From: Reyranella soli
GTDB taxonomy: Bacteria > Pseudomonadota > Alphaproteobacteria > Reyranellales > Reyranellaceae
Assembly: GCF_007992495.1 (NCBI RefSeq)
Contig: NZ_BKAJ01000003.1
Span: 35,545 to 99,544 of the forward strand
Direction of reading: 5' to 3'
Length of the DNA stretch: 64,000 bases
This document shows positions 17,560-25,871 of the stretch, one piece after another. Made by a program: the position numbers and the translations under genes. A model generated the notes under the pieces. That model was not told where the DNA came from and searched no databases. It saw only the letters and a program-made list of their open reading frames with translations. Each line of letters begins with the position of its first letter. Position 1 is the first letter of the stretch.

Positions 17560-17946
17560 CTAACTCTTGGGACTGCCCCCCAGGAAGCAATAGATCATCC
17601 CGCTCTTGCTGGCGCAGATGTGGCTGCGGCCGTCGGGGGCGAGCTGCTTCAGCACGACGCGCGGCGGCACCGGCACCCAACGACCGTCGAGCAGCGCGTA
17701 CCACATGCCGTCGTCGTTGAGATAGGCGCGGGTCGGCCGGCAATCGCCGTCCGTGGAACTCGAGCGCCCGTTGCAGCATGAGTAGCCGGTGTCGGGCTGC
17801 TTCAGCTCCTTGTACCAGTCGTGATTCTCGGCGTGGCCCTGGCCGTATTGGCCCTCGGCGTGATCGTGCACATCCTGCGCACGGGCGCCGACGCTCGCGA
17901 TGCAGAGAGTCGATAGCAATATGAAACCAAGAGCGGACAGGCGCAT
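17560..17946 (-). CDS. Small exported Cys/His-rich protein, tandem paralogue 1
   Basis: 128 residues from the ATG at 17946. A signal peptide (to about residue 23) is followed by a His-rich stretch (HDHAEGQYGQGH), then NHDWYKELKQP, a CC pair (C57, C58), C69 in DCRPTRAY, a WVPVPPRVVL segment, and C111 and C120 in the C-terminal ICASKSGMIYCFLGG motif. All five cysteines are shared with the neighbouring gene. Likely a disulfide-bonded periplasmic protein; the His cluster may bind metal. Function unknown. Confidence 0.78.
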   Translation of the reverse strand: MRLSALGFILLSTLCIASVGARAQDVHDHAEGQYGQGHAENHDWYKELKQPDTGYSCCNGRSSSTDGDCRPTRAYLNDDGMWYALLDGRWVPVPPRVVLKQLAPDGRSHICASKSGMIYCFLGGSPKS

Positions 17947-18023
17947 CGAACCGCCTCCGTCTGCCGTGGAAACGAACAAGGCATCGTTTTTCGCAACGAA
18001 GCCGGGAACCTCCGGGTCCCTTT

Positions 18024-18401
18024 TTAGATCTTGGGCGAGCCGCCCAAAAAACAATAGATCATGCCACTTTTGCTGGCGCAGATATGCGAACTGCCATCAG
18101 GTGCGAGCTGCTGCAGGACGACGCGCGGCGGCACCGGCACCCAACGGCCGTTGAGCAGAGCATACCATTGTCCGTCATCGTTGACATAGGCCCGGGTCGG
18201 CCGGCAATCGCCTTCGACTCCATTGAGCGTACCGTTGCAGCACGAGAGGCCCGTGCCCGGCTGCTTCAGCTCCTGATACCAGTCGTGGTTCTCGACGTGG
18301 CCTTGGCCGTGGTGACCATCCTGTGCCAAGGCCGGATGGAAAATGGCCGGATTGAAAGTGACGCAGACCGAAACGACACCAACAAGTGCGTATCGTGGCA
18401 T
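18024..18401 (-). CDS. Small exported Cys/His-rich protein, tandem paralogue 2
   Basis: 125 residues from the ATG at 18401 (MPRYALVGVV), giving a normal signal peptide; a TTG at 18422 would add seven residues. The mature part is by eye about 80% identical to the downstream paralogue over the last 90 residues, including SCCNG, GDCRPTRAY and ICASKSGMIYCFLGGSPK. Only the leader and a six-residue patch after SCCNG differ strongly. The two genes are separated by about 77 bases, so this is a recent tandem duplication. Confidence 0.78.
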   Translation of the reverse strand: MPRYALVGVVSVCVTFNPAIFHPALAQDGHHGQGHVENHDWYQELKQPGTGLSCCNGTLNGVEGDCRPTRAYVNDDGQWYALLNGRWVPVPPRVVLQQLAPDGSSHICASKSGMIYCFLGGSPKI

Positions 18402-18465
18402 GAGGAGTGCCACCTTTCGCAAACTCTGTTGAGCCGGCCACGCATTCCAAGCGACGCGCCGTCGC

Positions 18466-19341
18466 TCAACCGATACCGTTGAGCGAAGTGTACTCCTTCT
18501 TCAGTCCGGAGACGATGGCCATGAACTGTGGATCGTCGGCCGACAACAGCCCGTGGCGCACGAAGAAGTCGATCAACACCAGATTGCAGTTGTATTTGAA
18601 CTGGGTCGTGTCGCGTACGGTCTCGAACACGCGCTGCACCGGCCACAGCTCGAAGGAGTGCACTTCGCCGTCATTTGCGCGCGGTGTGAAATCCTCGGGC
18701 AGCTCGAGATCGAAGCACGTCATGATGTCGGGCTTGAGCTGCGGGCCCGACTGGTTGAGGTAGGTGATGTAGCTCACCGCCTTGGCCTGCTCGGCGAGCT
18801 TGCGCGGAATCGAGGCTTCCTCTGCACATTCCTTGATCAGATTGTCGTGCAGGCCGATGCCGATCGGCTGGCCGCCGGCGACGGTGTTGTCGAGCTGCCC
18901 CGGGAAGGTCGGTTTCGTATAGGAGCGGCGCGGCACCCAGATGTGCAGGCCATCCTTGCGCCGCACGTAGGCCGTCAGGTGCGGTCCGAAGGCACGCACG
19001 CCGAACCACGGCACCGCCGCGCGCTCCATCGCCATCAATGGCGGGTCGGTGAACACCCAGGTGACGGGATAGGCCTCCTCGCGCCACAGACTGCCGAACT
19101 GGCCGCGCTCGCGCAGCTCAAGCAGGAAGGCGCGCATGGCAGCGGTGCGCTTGTCGGGCGTGTCGAGCGCGGGATCGAGATGCCAGGCGGCGTCGTGACG
19201 GACGAACAGATCGGGCCGCGTCGCCACCACGGGCGCGAAGTCGCGATGGATGAAGCCTGCGCGCTGGCGGCCGATGAACCACGGCTCGAACTGGCTGAGG
19301 TCGCCGTTGTTGCAGCGCTTGATGTGGTCGAGGAAGGACAT
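18466..19341 (-). CDS. DUF4743-Nudix hydrolase (thiamine pyrophosphokinase-related type)
   Basis: 291 residues. The N-terminal DUF4743-like region (1-120) precedes a Nudix fold whose box is reduced but keeps the metal-binding KECAEEAS (170-177), with E174 and E175. The upstream Glu of the canonical box is not conserved, which is usual in this subfamily related to the Nudix part of eukaryotic TPK proteins. The SYTKPTFPGQLDNTVAGG block is characteristic. It probably hydrolyses a nucleoside-diphosphate-linked or thiamine-type substrate. A GGAGG-like site precedes the ATG. Confidence 0.87.
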   Translation of the reverse strand: MSFLDHIKRCNNGDLSQFEPWFIGRQRAGFIHRDFAPVVATRPDLFVRHDAAWHLDPALDTPDKRTAAMRAFLLELRERGQFGSLWREEAYPVTWVFTDPPLMAMERAAVPWFGVRAFGPHLTAYVRRKDGLHIWVPRRSYTKPTFPGQLDNTVAGGQPIGIGLHDNLIKECAEEASIPRKLAEQAKAVSYITYLNQSGPQLKPDIMTCFDLELPEDFTPRANDGEVHSFELWPVQRVFETVRDTTQFKYNCNLVLIDFFVRHGLLSADDPQFMAIVSGLKKEYTSLNGIG

Positions 19342-19372
19342 CGGGGAGGCACATAGCTGGCAACGCCTCCGA

Positions 19373-19499
19373 TGTCATCCCGAGCCTCTGTCATCCCGAG
19401 CGCAGCCTTCTGTCATCCCGAGCGCAGCGAGGGATCTTTCCTGCGGCCTTAAAGATCCCTCGCTACGCTCGGGATGACAGAGGGCGCTCGGGATGACAG
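19373..19499. repeat. Family B palindromic repeat with reiterated arm
   Basis: The arm TGTCATCCCGAGC occurs three times in a row at the left (about 19373, 19390 and 19411), and the complementary GCTCGGGATGACAG occurs twice at the right. The main stem is GAGCGCAGCGAGGGATCTTT with its complement around CTGCGGCC. The extra arms look like partial reduplication of one element between divergently placed genes. Confidence 0.9.
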
Positions 19500-19528
19500 C
19501 GGGTATGGTGTCTGCGACATTGAGTCGG

Positions 19529-19894
19529 ATGACCGAAGACGAGCTGCAAGTCCTTCTCGACAAGACCTTGCCGGCGGCCGACCGGCACGACGTGTTCGTC
19601 GAGGAGTGCCAGGATCAGGACGTGCGGCTGCGCTTTTCGCTCAAGCCCGGCGAGATCTGGTCGAGCGCGGCGCTGCTGTCTCTGGCCGACACGTCGCTGC
19701 GCGCGGCGGCAGGACTTGAAGCTGCTCTTTCGCATCTCAACGTCACGGTGCTGAGGGCAGCGCACGAGGCCGACGTGCTCGCCCTGTCGCGCGTTATCCG
19801 CCGCGACGGCGGGACCGTGCATGCCGAGGCCTGGCTATTCAGCCACGCCGTCGTCGAGCCAATGCTGCACGCGACGGCGACGTTGAAAAAGTAA
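19529..19894 (+). CDS. PaaI-like hotdog-fold thioesterase
   Basis: 121 residues from the ATG at 19529 (MTEDELQVLL). The central helix segment IWSSAALLSLADTSLRAAAG carries D54 at the place of the PaaI catalytic aspartate, and the C-terminal strands (GTVHAEAWLFS, PMLHATATLKK) fit a hotdog fold. It probably hydrolyses an acyl-CoA. Upstream ATG codons at 19493 and 19505 are in frame, but the first lies inside the repeat. The start is therefore uncertain by 8 to 12 residues. Confidence 0.7.
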   Translation: MTEDELQVLLDKTLPAADRHDVFVEECQDQDVRLRFSLKPGEIWSSAALLSLADTSLRAAAGLEAALSHLNVTVLRAAHEADVLALSRVIRRDGGTVHAEAWLFSHAVVEPMLHATATLKK

Positions 19895-19901
19895 CGTCAT
19901 C

Positions 19902-20027
19902 GGAGCGCGGACCTCCAGGTCCGCTCATGCTCTTCTGGACCGCGAGCCTCCGGCTCGCTCATGAGCGCGCTGGAAGCGCGCGGTCCGGAAGACGAAGACG
20001 ATGAGCGGACCTGGAGGTCCGCGCTCC
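19902..20027. repeat. Nested palindrome (family A, composite form)
   Basis: Outer arms 19902-19928 and 20001-20027 pair perfectly (GGAGCGCGGACCTCCAGG and onward). Inside is a second palindrome built on CTTCTGGACCGCGAGCC and GCGCGCGGTCCGGAAG around CGCTCATGAGCG. It lies between convergent genes and ends one base before the ecm stop codon. Confidence 0.93.
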
Positions 20028-20028
20028 G

Positions 20029-22002
20029 TCAGGCCGCTTCCTTCCAGGCGCCATCCACGACGGCGACGATGTCGCGCATGATCTGGGTGAGGTCGAAGTC
20101 CTTCGGCGTGTAGACGCGGGCCACGCCCGTCTTGATCAAGGCCTCGGCGTCGGCCGGCGGGATGATGCCGCCCACCACCACCGGCACGTCGCCGATGCCG
20201 GCGGCGCGCAGGCCGGCTAAAACCTCGCCGACCAGGGAGACGTGGCCGCCCGACAGGATGGAGAGCCCGACCACGTGCACGCTTTCCTCGAGGGCGGCGT
20301 TGACGATGCGCTCGGGCGTCAGCCGGATGCCCTCGTAGACCACCTCCATGCCGCAGTCGCGGGCGCGCACGGCGATTTGCTCGGCGCCGTTGGAGTGGCC
20401 GTCGAGCCCGGGCTTGCCGACCAGGATCTTTATGCGGCGGCCGAGGCGGCGCGACACCGTGTCGACCTCGCGGCGCGCGGCCTCCAGGCGGCCGTCGCTG
20501 ACGCCGACGGCGCGGGCCACGCCGGTAGGCGCGCGGTACTCGCCGAACACCGAACGCAAGGTGTCGGTCCACTCGCCGGTGGTGACGCCCGCCTGCGCGC
20601 AGGCGATCGAGGCCGGCATGACGTTGCGGTCTTCCTTGGCGGCAGAGGTCAGCTCGTCCAGCGCCTTCTTCACGGCGGCGTTGTCGCGCGCGGTCCGCCA
20701 CGCCTGCAGGCGCTCGACCTGCTCGCGCTCGACCGAGGCGTCGACCGTCAGGATGGCACCTTCGCCGGTCGAGAGCGGCGAGGGCTCGGCATCGGTGTAG
20801 GCGTTGACGCCGACCACGGTCTGCTCGCCGGCCTCGATGGCGGCCAGCCGCTTGAGGTTGGACTCGACCAAGCGCTGCTTCATGTAGGCCGCTTCGATCG
20901 CCGCCACCGCGCCGCCCATGTCGGCAATGCGTGCCACCTCGGCGTTGGCTTCCTGCTTCAGCGACTCGACCTTGCGGGCGATCTCGGCACTGCCATCGAA
21001 GATGTCGCCGTATTCCAGAAGGTCGGTCTCGAAGGCCACGATCTGCTGCAGGCGCAGCGACCATTGCTGGTCCCACGGCCGCGGCAGGCCGAGCGCCTCG
21101 TTCCACGCCGGCAATTGCACCGAGCGGGCGCGGGCGTTCTTGCTCATCACCACGGAGAGCATTTCGAGCAGGATGCGATAGACGTTGTTCTCGGGCTGCT
21201 GCTCGGTGAGACCGAGCGAATTCACCTGCACGCCGTAGCGGAACAGGCGCTGCTTCGCGTCGGTGACGCCGTAGCGCGTGCGCGTCAGCTCGTCCCACAG
21301 CTCGGCGAACGCCCGCATCTTGCACATCTCGGTGACGAAGCGGATGCCGGCATTGACGAAGAAGGAGATGCGGCCGACGACCTGCGGGAAGTCGGCCTCG
21401 GGCACCTGACCGCGATCGCGCACCGCGTCGAGCACGGCGATGGCATTGGCGAGCGAGAAGGCGAGCTCCTGCACCGGCGTCGCACCCGCTTCCTGCAGGT
21501 GATAGCTGCAGACGTTCATCGGGTTCCACTTGGGAACCTCGCGGTAGGTGAAGCCGATCGTGTCGGCGGTCAGACGGAGCGACGGCTCGGGCGGAAAGAT
21601 GTAGGTCCCGCGGGAAAGATACTCCTTGATGATGTCGTTCTGGGTTGTGCCCTGCAGCTTGGCGCGCTCGACGCCCTGCGCTTCTCCGGCCGCGATATAG
21701 AGAGACAAGAGCCACGCCGCCGGTGCGTTGATGGTCATCGACGTGTTCATGCGGTCGAGCGGGATGCCGTCGAACAGGGTCCGCATGTCGCCGAGATGGC
21801 TTATGGGCACGCCGACCTTGCCGACCTCGCCCTTGGCCAGCGGATGGTCGGAGTCGTAACCGGTCTGGGTCGGCAGGTCGAAGGCGACCGACAGGCCGGT
21901 CTGACCGCGCGCCAGGTTGGTGCGGTAGAGCTCATTGGATTTGGCCGCGGTCGAGTGGCCGGCATAAGTCCGGATCAACCAGGGACGGTCGCGGTTGGTC
22001 AT
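20029..22002 (-). CDS. ecm: Ethylmalonyl-CoA mutase (B12-dependent)
   Basis: 657 residues, a single chain carrying both the mutase barrel and the C-terminal cobalamin-binding domain. The B12 motif is LDGHSNG near residue 545 (D-x-H-x-x-G), in the form typical of ethylmalonyl-CoA mutase (formerly MeaA) rather than methylmalonyl-CoA mutase. It converts (2R)-ethylmalonyl-CoA to methylsuccinyl-CoA in the ethylmalonyl-CoA pathway for acetyl-CoA assimilation. The ATG at 22002 ([13 protein letters not shown]) matches the family N-terminus; in-frame codons upstream add an unlikely leader. Crotonyl-CoA carboxylase/reductase is not in the window. Confidence 0.93.
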   Translation of the reverse strand: MTNRDRPWLIRTYAGHSTAAKSNELYRTNLARGQTGLSVAFDLPTQTGYDSDHPLAKGEVGKVGVPISHLGDMRTLFDGIPLDRMNTSMTINAPAAWLLSLYIAAGEAQGVERAKLQGTTQNDIIKEYLSRGTYIFPPEPSLRLTADTIGFTYREVPKWNPMNVCSYHLQEAGATPVQELAFSLANAIAVLDAVRDRGQVPEADFPQVVGRISFFVNAGIRFVTEMCKMRAFAELWDELTRTRYGVTDAKQRLFRYGVQVNSLGLTEQQPENNVYRILLEMLSVVMSKNARARSVQLPAWNEALGLPRPWDQQWSLRLQQIVAFETDLLEYGDIFDGSAEIARKVESLKQEANAEVARIADMGGAVAAIEAAYMKQRLVESNLKRLAAIEAGEQTVVGVNAYTDAEPSPLSTGEGAILTVDASVEREQVERLQAWRTARDNAAVKKALDELTSAAKEDRNVMPASIACAQAGVTTGEWTDTLRSVFGEYRAPTGVARAVGVSDGRLEAARREVDTVSRRLGRRIKILVGKPGLDGHSNGAEQIAVRARDCGMEVVYEGIRLTPERIVNAALEESVHVVGLSILSGGHVSLVGEVLAGLRAAGIGDVPVVVGGIIPPADAEALIKTGVARVYTPKDFDLTQIMRDIVAVVDGAWKEAA

Positions 22003-22103
22003 GGTAGCGGCTGCTGAAAGGTTTCCGGTAGACTGGGATCTCAAGCGATGTTGCATTGCAGCATGAATGATTTCGCAGCGCAACCGAGGTTAGAGACCGC
22101 TTC

Positions 22104-23312
22104 GTGACCAACACGACCTCTCCTTGGGGGCAGGCTGTCACGCCGAGCACGGCGGCGGCAGCCATGGCGGCCGCCACGACCGAGCCGGATCTGACGCCGA
22201 GCCGCCCGCGATACGACGGCCGGCTCAGCGAGCTCTATGTCATCTATATGCGCCATCTGGTGCTGATGCTGCTGACCTTGGGCTGGTCGCGCTTCTGGGG
22301 GCGAACGCGCATCCGCCGCTACCTGTGGAGCCATTTCGCCATCCTGGGCGACCGCTTCGAATATCGCGGCCGCGGCATCGAACTGATGGTGGGCTTCGTG
22401 CTGGCGCTGCTGATGCTCGCGGGCTGGGGCGGCCTGATGTACCTGGTGTGGATCTACGTGTTCCACGAACGGCCGTTCGCGAGCTTCGGCCTGTTCGACA
22501 TCTTTTCCCTGTCGGTCGCGCTGATCGGCTTCCCCCTGGCCTTTGTCGGCCACTATGCCGGCCTGCGCTATCGGTTGTCGCGCACACGCTGGCGCGGCAT
22601 ACGCTGCGGGCTGGCGGGCTCGGCCTGGCGCTACGGCGCGTCGGCGACCTTTCTGACGTTCGCCAACGCCATCTGCTTCCAGCTGCTGACGCCGGTCGTG
22701 TCGGTGAACCTGGCGCGGCCGCGCATCGCCAACACGCGCTTCGGCAGCCTGCCCTTCGTCTTCGGCGGCAGCGCCGGCGACATCTACGGCCGCTATGTCG
22801 GCTACTACTTCCTCAACGTCATCGCCTGGCTGGTGGCGGCCGGCATCTTCTTCGCCGCGATCGGCGGCGCTGTCGGCGGCCTCGGCATCAGCTTCACGGA
22901 GGAGGAGCTCGGCGAGCTGTTCACGCGACCCAGCCTGCGCACCATCCTGGTGGTCGCAGCGATTGCGATCGGCGTCTACATTGTCTTCAGCCTGCTGATC
23001 CTGTCCTTGCGCTGCTGGTGGCAGGCCTATCTGTTCCGCTATCTCGTTTCGCACAGCCGCGCCGGCAACGTCCTGTTCGCTACGGCGATCTCGACGCGCC
23101 AGATGTGGGGCTTTCTGGTGCTGAACTATCTGATCATCATGCTGACCCTTGGCCTGGGCTGGCCCTGGGTGATGCATCGCACCTTGCGGCTCATCGCAGC
23201 CGAGCTGTGGCTGTACGGTGCGCCCGATGGCGCATCGATCCGCCAGCCGACCGATCTCGGGCCGCGCTACGGCGAGGGGCTTCTGGACATGTTCGACGTG
23301 AGCGGCGTCTGA
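22104..23312 (+). CDS. DUF898 (YjgN-like) membrane protein
   Basis: 402 residues from a GTG at 22104. It has about eight hydrophobic segments and the DUF898 landmarks: LTLGWSRFWGRTRIRRYLWSH-type and LGLGWPWVMHRTLR-type basic turns, and repeated FRYL/YRLSRTRWRG loops. Function is not established for this family, although E. coli YjgN is an inner-membrane protein. It is first in an operon with an M48 peptidase starting two bases after its stop, a pairing seen repeatedly in proteobacteria. Divergent from ecm. Confidence 0.87.
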   Translation: MTNTTSPWGQAVTPSTAAAAMAAATTEPDLTPSRPRYDGRLSELYVIYMRHLVLMLLTLGWSRFWGRTRIRRYLWSHFAILGDRFEYRGRGIELMVGFVLALLMLAGWGGLMYLVWIYVFHERPFASFGLFDIFSLSVALIGFPLAFVGHYAGLRYRLSRTRWRGIRCGLAGSAWRYGASATFLTFANAICFQLLTPVVSVNLARPRIANTRFGSLPFVFGGSAGDIYGRYVGYYFLNVIAWLVAAGIFFAAIGGAVGGLGISFTEEELGELFTRPSLRTILVVAAIAIGVYIVFSLLILSLRCWWQAYLFRYLVSHSRAGNVLFATAISTRQMWGFLVLNYLIIMLTLGLGWPWVMHRTLRLIAAELWLYGAPDGASIRQPTDLGPRYGEGLLDMFDVSGV

Positions 23313-23313
23313 G

Positions 23314-24381
23314 ATGGCCTCGATGGCCCGCTTCTACGACGGCGAGACCGCGCTGGTGCACGAGGTCAGCGTGCGCACTACCACCAACGAGCTGGTGATC
23401 TTCCGCCTCGCCGATGCCGGCATCCTGGCGCGCTGGCCGATCGGCGAGCTCGCCGTGCTGGGTGACGTCCAGCACGAGGTAACGCCGCCGATCGTGCGCA
23501 AGGGCTCGGAGGCCCGTCTGGTGGTCGACGACCCCGAGCTCAGTCGGCAACTTGCCTCGCTGGTGCCGCAGCTCGCGCCGCTGGCCGGGACGCGACCGGC
23601 GCCGGCCGCCCGCATTGCGGCGTTCGGCGCCACCTTCGCCGCACTGGTCGGGCTGTTCTGGCTCGCCGTCGAATACGGCACCGAATATGTGGCGCCGCTC
23701 TTGCCCTACAGCCTGCAGGCCAGGCTGGGCGAGAGCGTGTTCGACGAGCTGACGGCCGACAAGGACGAGTGCCACGGCAAGGCCGGCGTCAGGGCGTTGA
23801 ACGACCTCGCCAACCGGCTGGCCAAGGCGGCCGACTATCCGCACGAGATCGTGGTGCACGTGATGGAGGGCGGCCCGGTCAACGCCTTCACCCTGCCGGG
23901 CGGCATCCTGGTCTTCTATTCCGACCTCATCGAGCAGGCCACGGACAGCTCGCAGGTGGCGGGCGTCATGGCGCACGAGATCGGCCACGTCGTGCACTAT
24001 CATCCGGTCAAGGGACTGGTGCGCCAGTACGGCATCGAGCTGCTGGTCAAGCTGGCGAGCGGCGGCTACTCCGACATGCTGAATACGCTGGCGTCGGGTG
24101 GCAATGTCCTGCTGGCGCTGCGCAACGGCCGCGGCTTCGAGCGCGATGCCGACGCCACCGGTATCGCCTTGCTGGAGAAGCTCGAGATCCGTGCCGACGG
24201 AGTCGCGAGCTTCTTCGAGCAGATGCTGGCCAAGGAGCCCAAGGACGCGGCTGCCGTCGCCGGCATCTGGTCGAGCCATCCGCCGACCGCCGAACGCATC
24301 GCGGCGACGCGGCGCCCGTCGTCCGGCAAGCCGGCCTTCACCGATGCCGAGTGGAGGGCCGTGCGCAATGTCTGCAAGTGA
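23314..24381 (+). CDS. M48-family metallopeptidase
   Basis: 355 residues. One membrane-spanning segment at about 101-120 divides a cytoplasmic N-terminal domain (about 1-95) from the protease domain. The zinc site is HEIGH at 221-225 with E276 as third ligand (GFERDADATG), and the SHPPTAERI motif is at the end, as in HtpX/Oma1-like peptidases. It probably acts in envelope protein quality control, possibly on or with the DUF898 protein encoded just upstream. Confidence 0.92.
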   Translation: MASMARFYDGETALVHEVSVRTTTNELVIFRLADAGILARWPIGELAVLGDVQHEVTPPIVRKGSEARLVVDDPELSRQLASLVPQLAPLAGTRPAPAARIAAFGATFAALVGLFWLAVEYGTEYVAPLLPYSLQARLGESVFDELTADKDECHGKAGVRALNDLANRLAKAADYPHEIVVHVMEGGPVNAFTLPGGILVFYSDLIEQATDSSQVAGVMAHEIGHVVHYHPVKGLVRQYGIELLVKLASGGYSDMLNTLASGGNVLLALRNGRGFERDADATGIALLEKLEIRADGVASFFEQMLAKEPKDAAAVAGIWSSHPPTAERIAATRRPSSGKPAFTDAEWRAVRNVCK

Positions 24382-24391
24382 GGGTTAGACG

Positions 24392-24769
24392 ATGCCGATG
24401 CGCTGGACGATCTCGCACGACGAGCGGTTGGTGCTGGCGACTGCCGAGGGGCCGTTGGGCTTGCTCGAGATCGAGGCCTATTTCGATGCCCTGATCGTGG
24501 CGGGCGCGCAGCCCTACGCCAAGCTGTTCGACGGGAGAAGCATGGACGTACGCCTCACGGACGACGACGTGATGGCGGTGGGCGCGCGCATGAGTGCGTA
24601 TGTCAAGGACCAGCAGTGGACCGGTGGGCCGGCGGCCTTCGTGGTGACGACCCGCGCCAACCGCGAGTTCGTCAAGCGCTTCATCAATCTCACCGCTTCG
24701 CCGCGCCAGGCGAAGATCTTCCAGACCCTCGACGAGGCCCGTGCCTGGCTCGACGAGCAGAAGAGCTAG
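24392..24769 (+). CDS. Small SpoIIAA/STAS-like cytoplasmic protein
   Basis: 125 residues with no signal peptide. Alternating strands and helices such as RLVLATAEGPLGLLEIEAYF and YAKLFDGRSM resemble the SpoIIAA-like STAS fold found in small rhizobial proteins of unknown function. The fold assignment is from memory of the family and is tentative. It is linked by 10 bases to the M48 gene and by 2 bases to the ATP-grasp gene, so it is a member of the DUF898 operon. Confidence 0.6.
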   Translation: MPMRWTISHDERLVLATAEGPLGLLEIEAYFDALIVAGAQPYAKLFDGRSMDVRLTDDDVMAVGARMSAYVKDQQWTGGPAAFVVTTRANREFVKRFINLTASPRQAKIFQTLDEARAWLDEQKS

Positions 24770-24771
24770 GC

Positions 24772-25755
24772 ATGGCCGGTACGATCGTTCTCGCGACCGC
24801 GGCTGACCAGCCCGACATCACCGCCTCCGACGAGCTCTACGCCGCGGCGCTGCGGCGGCGTGGCTTCGAGGTGCTGGGCGCGGCGTGGAACGGGCCGCGC
24901 GCCGCATTCGACGGGGCAGCGGCTGTCGTGTTGCGCTCGACCTGGGGCTATTACCGGGCGGCCGCCGAGTTCAGCGCCTGGACGGAAGCCATCGCGGCAT
25001 CGACGCGCCTGTTCAATCCGATCGGCCTGGTGCGCTGGAATTTGCGCAAGGACTACCTCGGCAAGCTCGCAACGGCCGGCATACGCACGCCCGGAACGCG
25101 CATCGTCGCGCGTGACGTGGCCACGATCGAGAAGGTCTTCGACGAGACGGGGTGGCAGTGCGCGGTCGTGAAGCCGGCAACCGGCGGCGGCGGACATTCC
25201 GTCGAGCTGCTGAGTCGGGACACGGTGGCCGACGCTGTGCCCGGGCTCGCTGCCGGCGACGTGCTGGTGCAGGAATTCCTGCCCGAGATCGCCGACGGCG
25301 AGCTGTCGATGGTCTACTTCGACGGCGTCTTCAGCCACGCCGTCCGCAAACGGCCGCCCAAGGGCGAGTTCCGCAGCAACTCGCGCTACGGTCCCACTCG
25401 CGCCGCCGAGAGTCCGGCAGACGAGGTGGCGGAGCAGGGCGCCGCTGCGTTGCGGGCGCTGCCCGAGATGCCGCTCTATGCCCGGGTCGACGGTGTCGTG
25501 CGCGACGGCGCGCTGATCGTGATCGAAGTCGAGGTGCTGGAGCCGTCGCTGTTCATGGAGTTCGATCCGCCATCGGCCGAGCGCTTCGCCGAGGCGACGG
25601 CGAAGCGCCTGCGTCAGAGCGCGATGACTTTCGCTCCATCGTCCCGACCGGAGCCGAGCCCCTCGACTTCGCTCGGGACAGGCTACGCGAGGCGTAGCGG
25701 AGGGACCTCCTCTCTACGACAAGCGGCTTATTGTCGAGAGATGCGTCGGCGTTGA
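24772..25755 (+). CDS. ATP-grasp family ligase with repeat-derived C-terminus
   Basis: 327 residues. An ATP-grasp core is indicated by KPATGGGGHSVELL (glycine-rich ATP loop, about 136-150), LVQEFLPEIADGELSMVYFDG (about 164-184), KRPPKGEFRSNSRYGP, and the metal/ATP-binding YARVDGVV and VIEVEVLEPSLFMEFDP segments. It probably ligates a carboxylate to an amine or thiol; the substrate is unknown. The last 38 or so residues (Ser/Pro/Arg-rich) are encoded by an intergenic-type repeat and look non-native. Last gene of the DUF898 operon. Confidence 0.8.
   Translation: MAGTIVLATAADQPDITASDELYAAALRRRGFEVLGAAWNGPRAAFDGAAAVVLRSTWGYYRAAAEFSAWTEAIAASTRLFNPIGLVRWNLRKDYLGKLATAGIRTPGTRIVARDVATIEKVFDETGWQCAVVKPATGGGGHSVELLSRDTVADAVPGLAAGDVLVQEFLPEIADGELSMVYFDGVFSHAVRKRPPKGEFRSNSRYGPTRAAESPADEVAEQGAAALRALPEMPLYARVDGVVRDGALIVIEVEVLEPSLFMEFDPPSAERFAEATAKRLRQSAMTFAPSSRPEPSPSTSLGTGYARRSGGTSSLRQAAYCREMRRR
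25641..25698. repeat. Palindromic repeat read through by the ATP-grasp gene
   Basis: GTCCCGA (25641) pairs with TCGGGAC (25673-25679), followed by a perfect hairpin GCTACGC-gag-GCGTAGC (25682-25698). The composition is like the intergenic palindromes elsewhere in the window, but here the ATP-grasp reading frame runs through it. Confidence 0.65.
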
Positions 25756-25871
25756 AAGCATTGCTGGCAGCTGGGGCCAGCGCCACAACGATGGCGTGCC
25801 CGCGGGTTCGACCTGCCATTCGTGGCCCTCTACGGACGGCACCTCGCCGCCAAAACCTCTGTGACGAGCCA

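Noticed and set aside
19493..19528. Longer start for the hotdog thioesterase within the repeat
   Set aside because: The ATG at 19493 lies in the palindrome itself and no family member would begin with repeat-encoded residues; kept as an uncertainty only.
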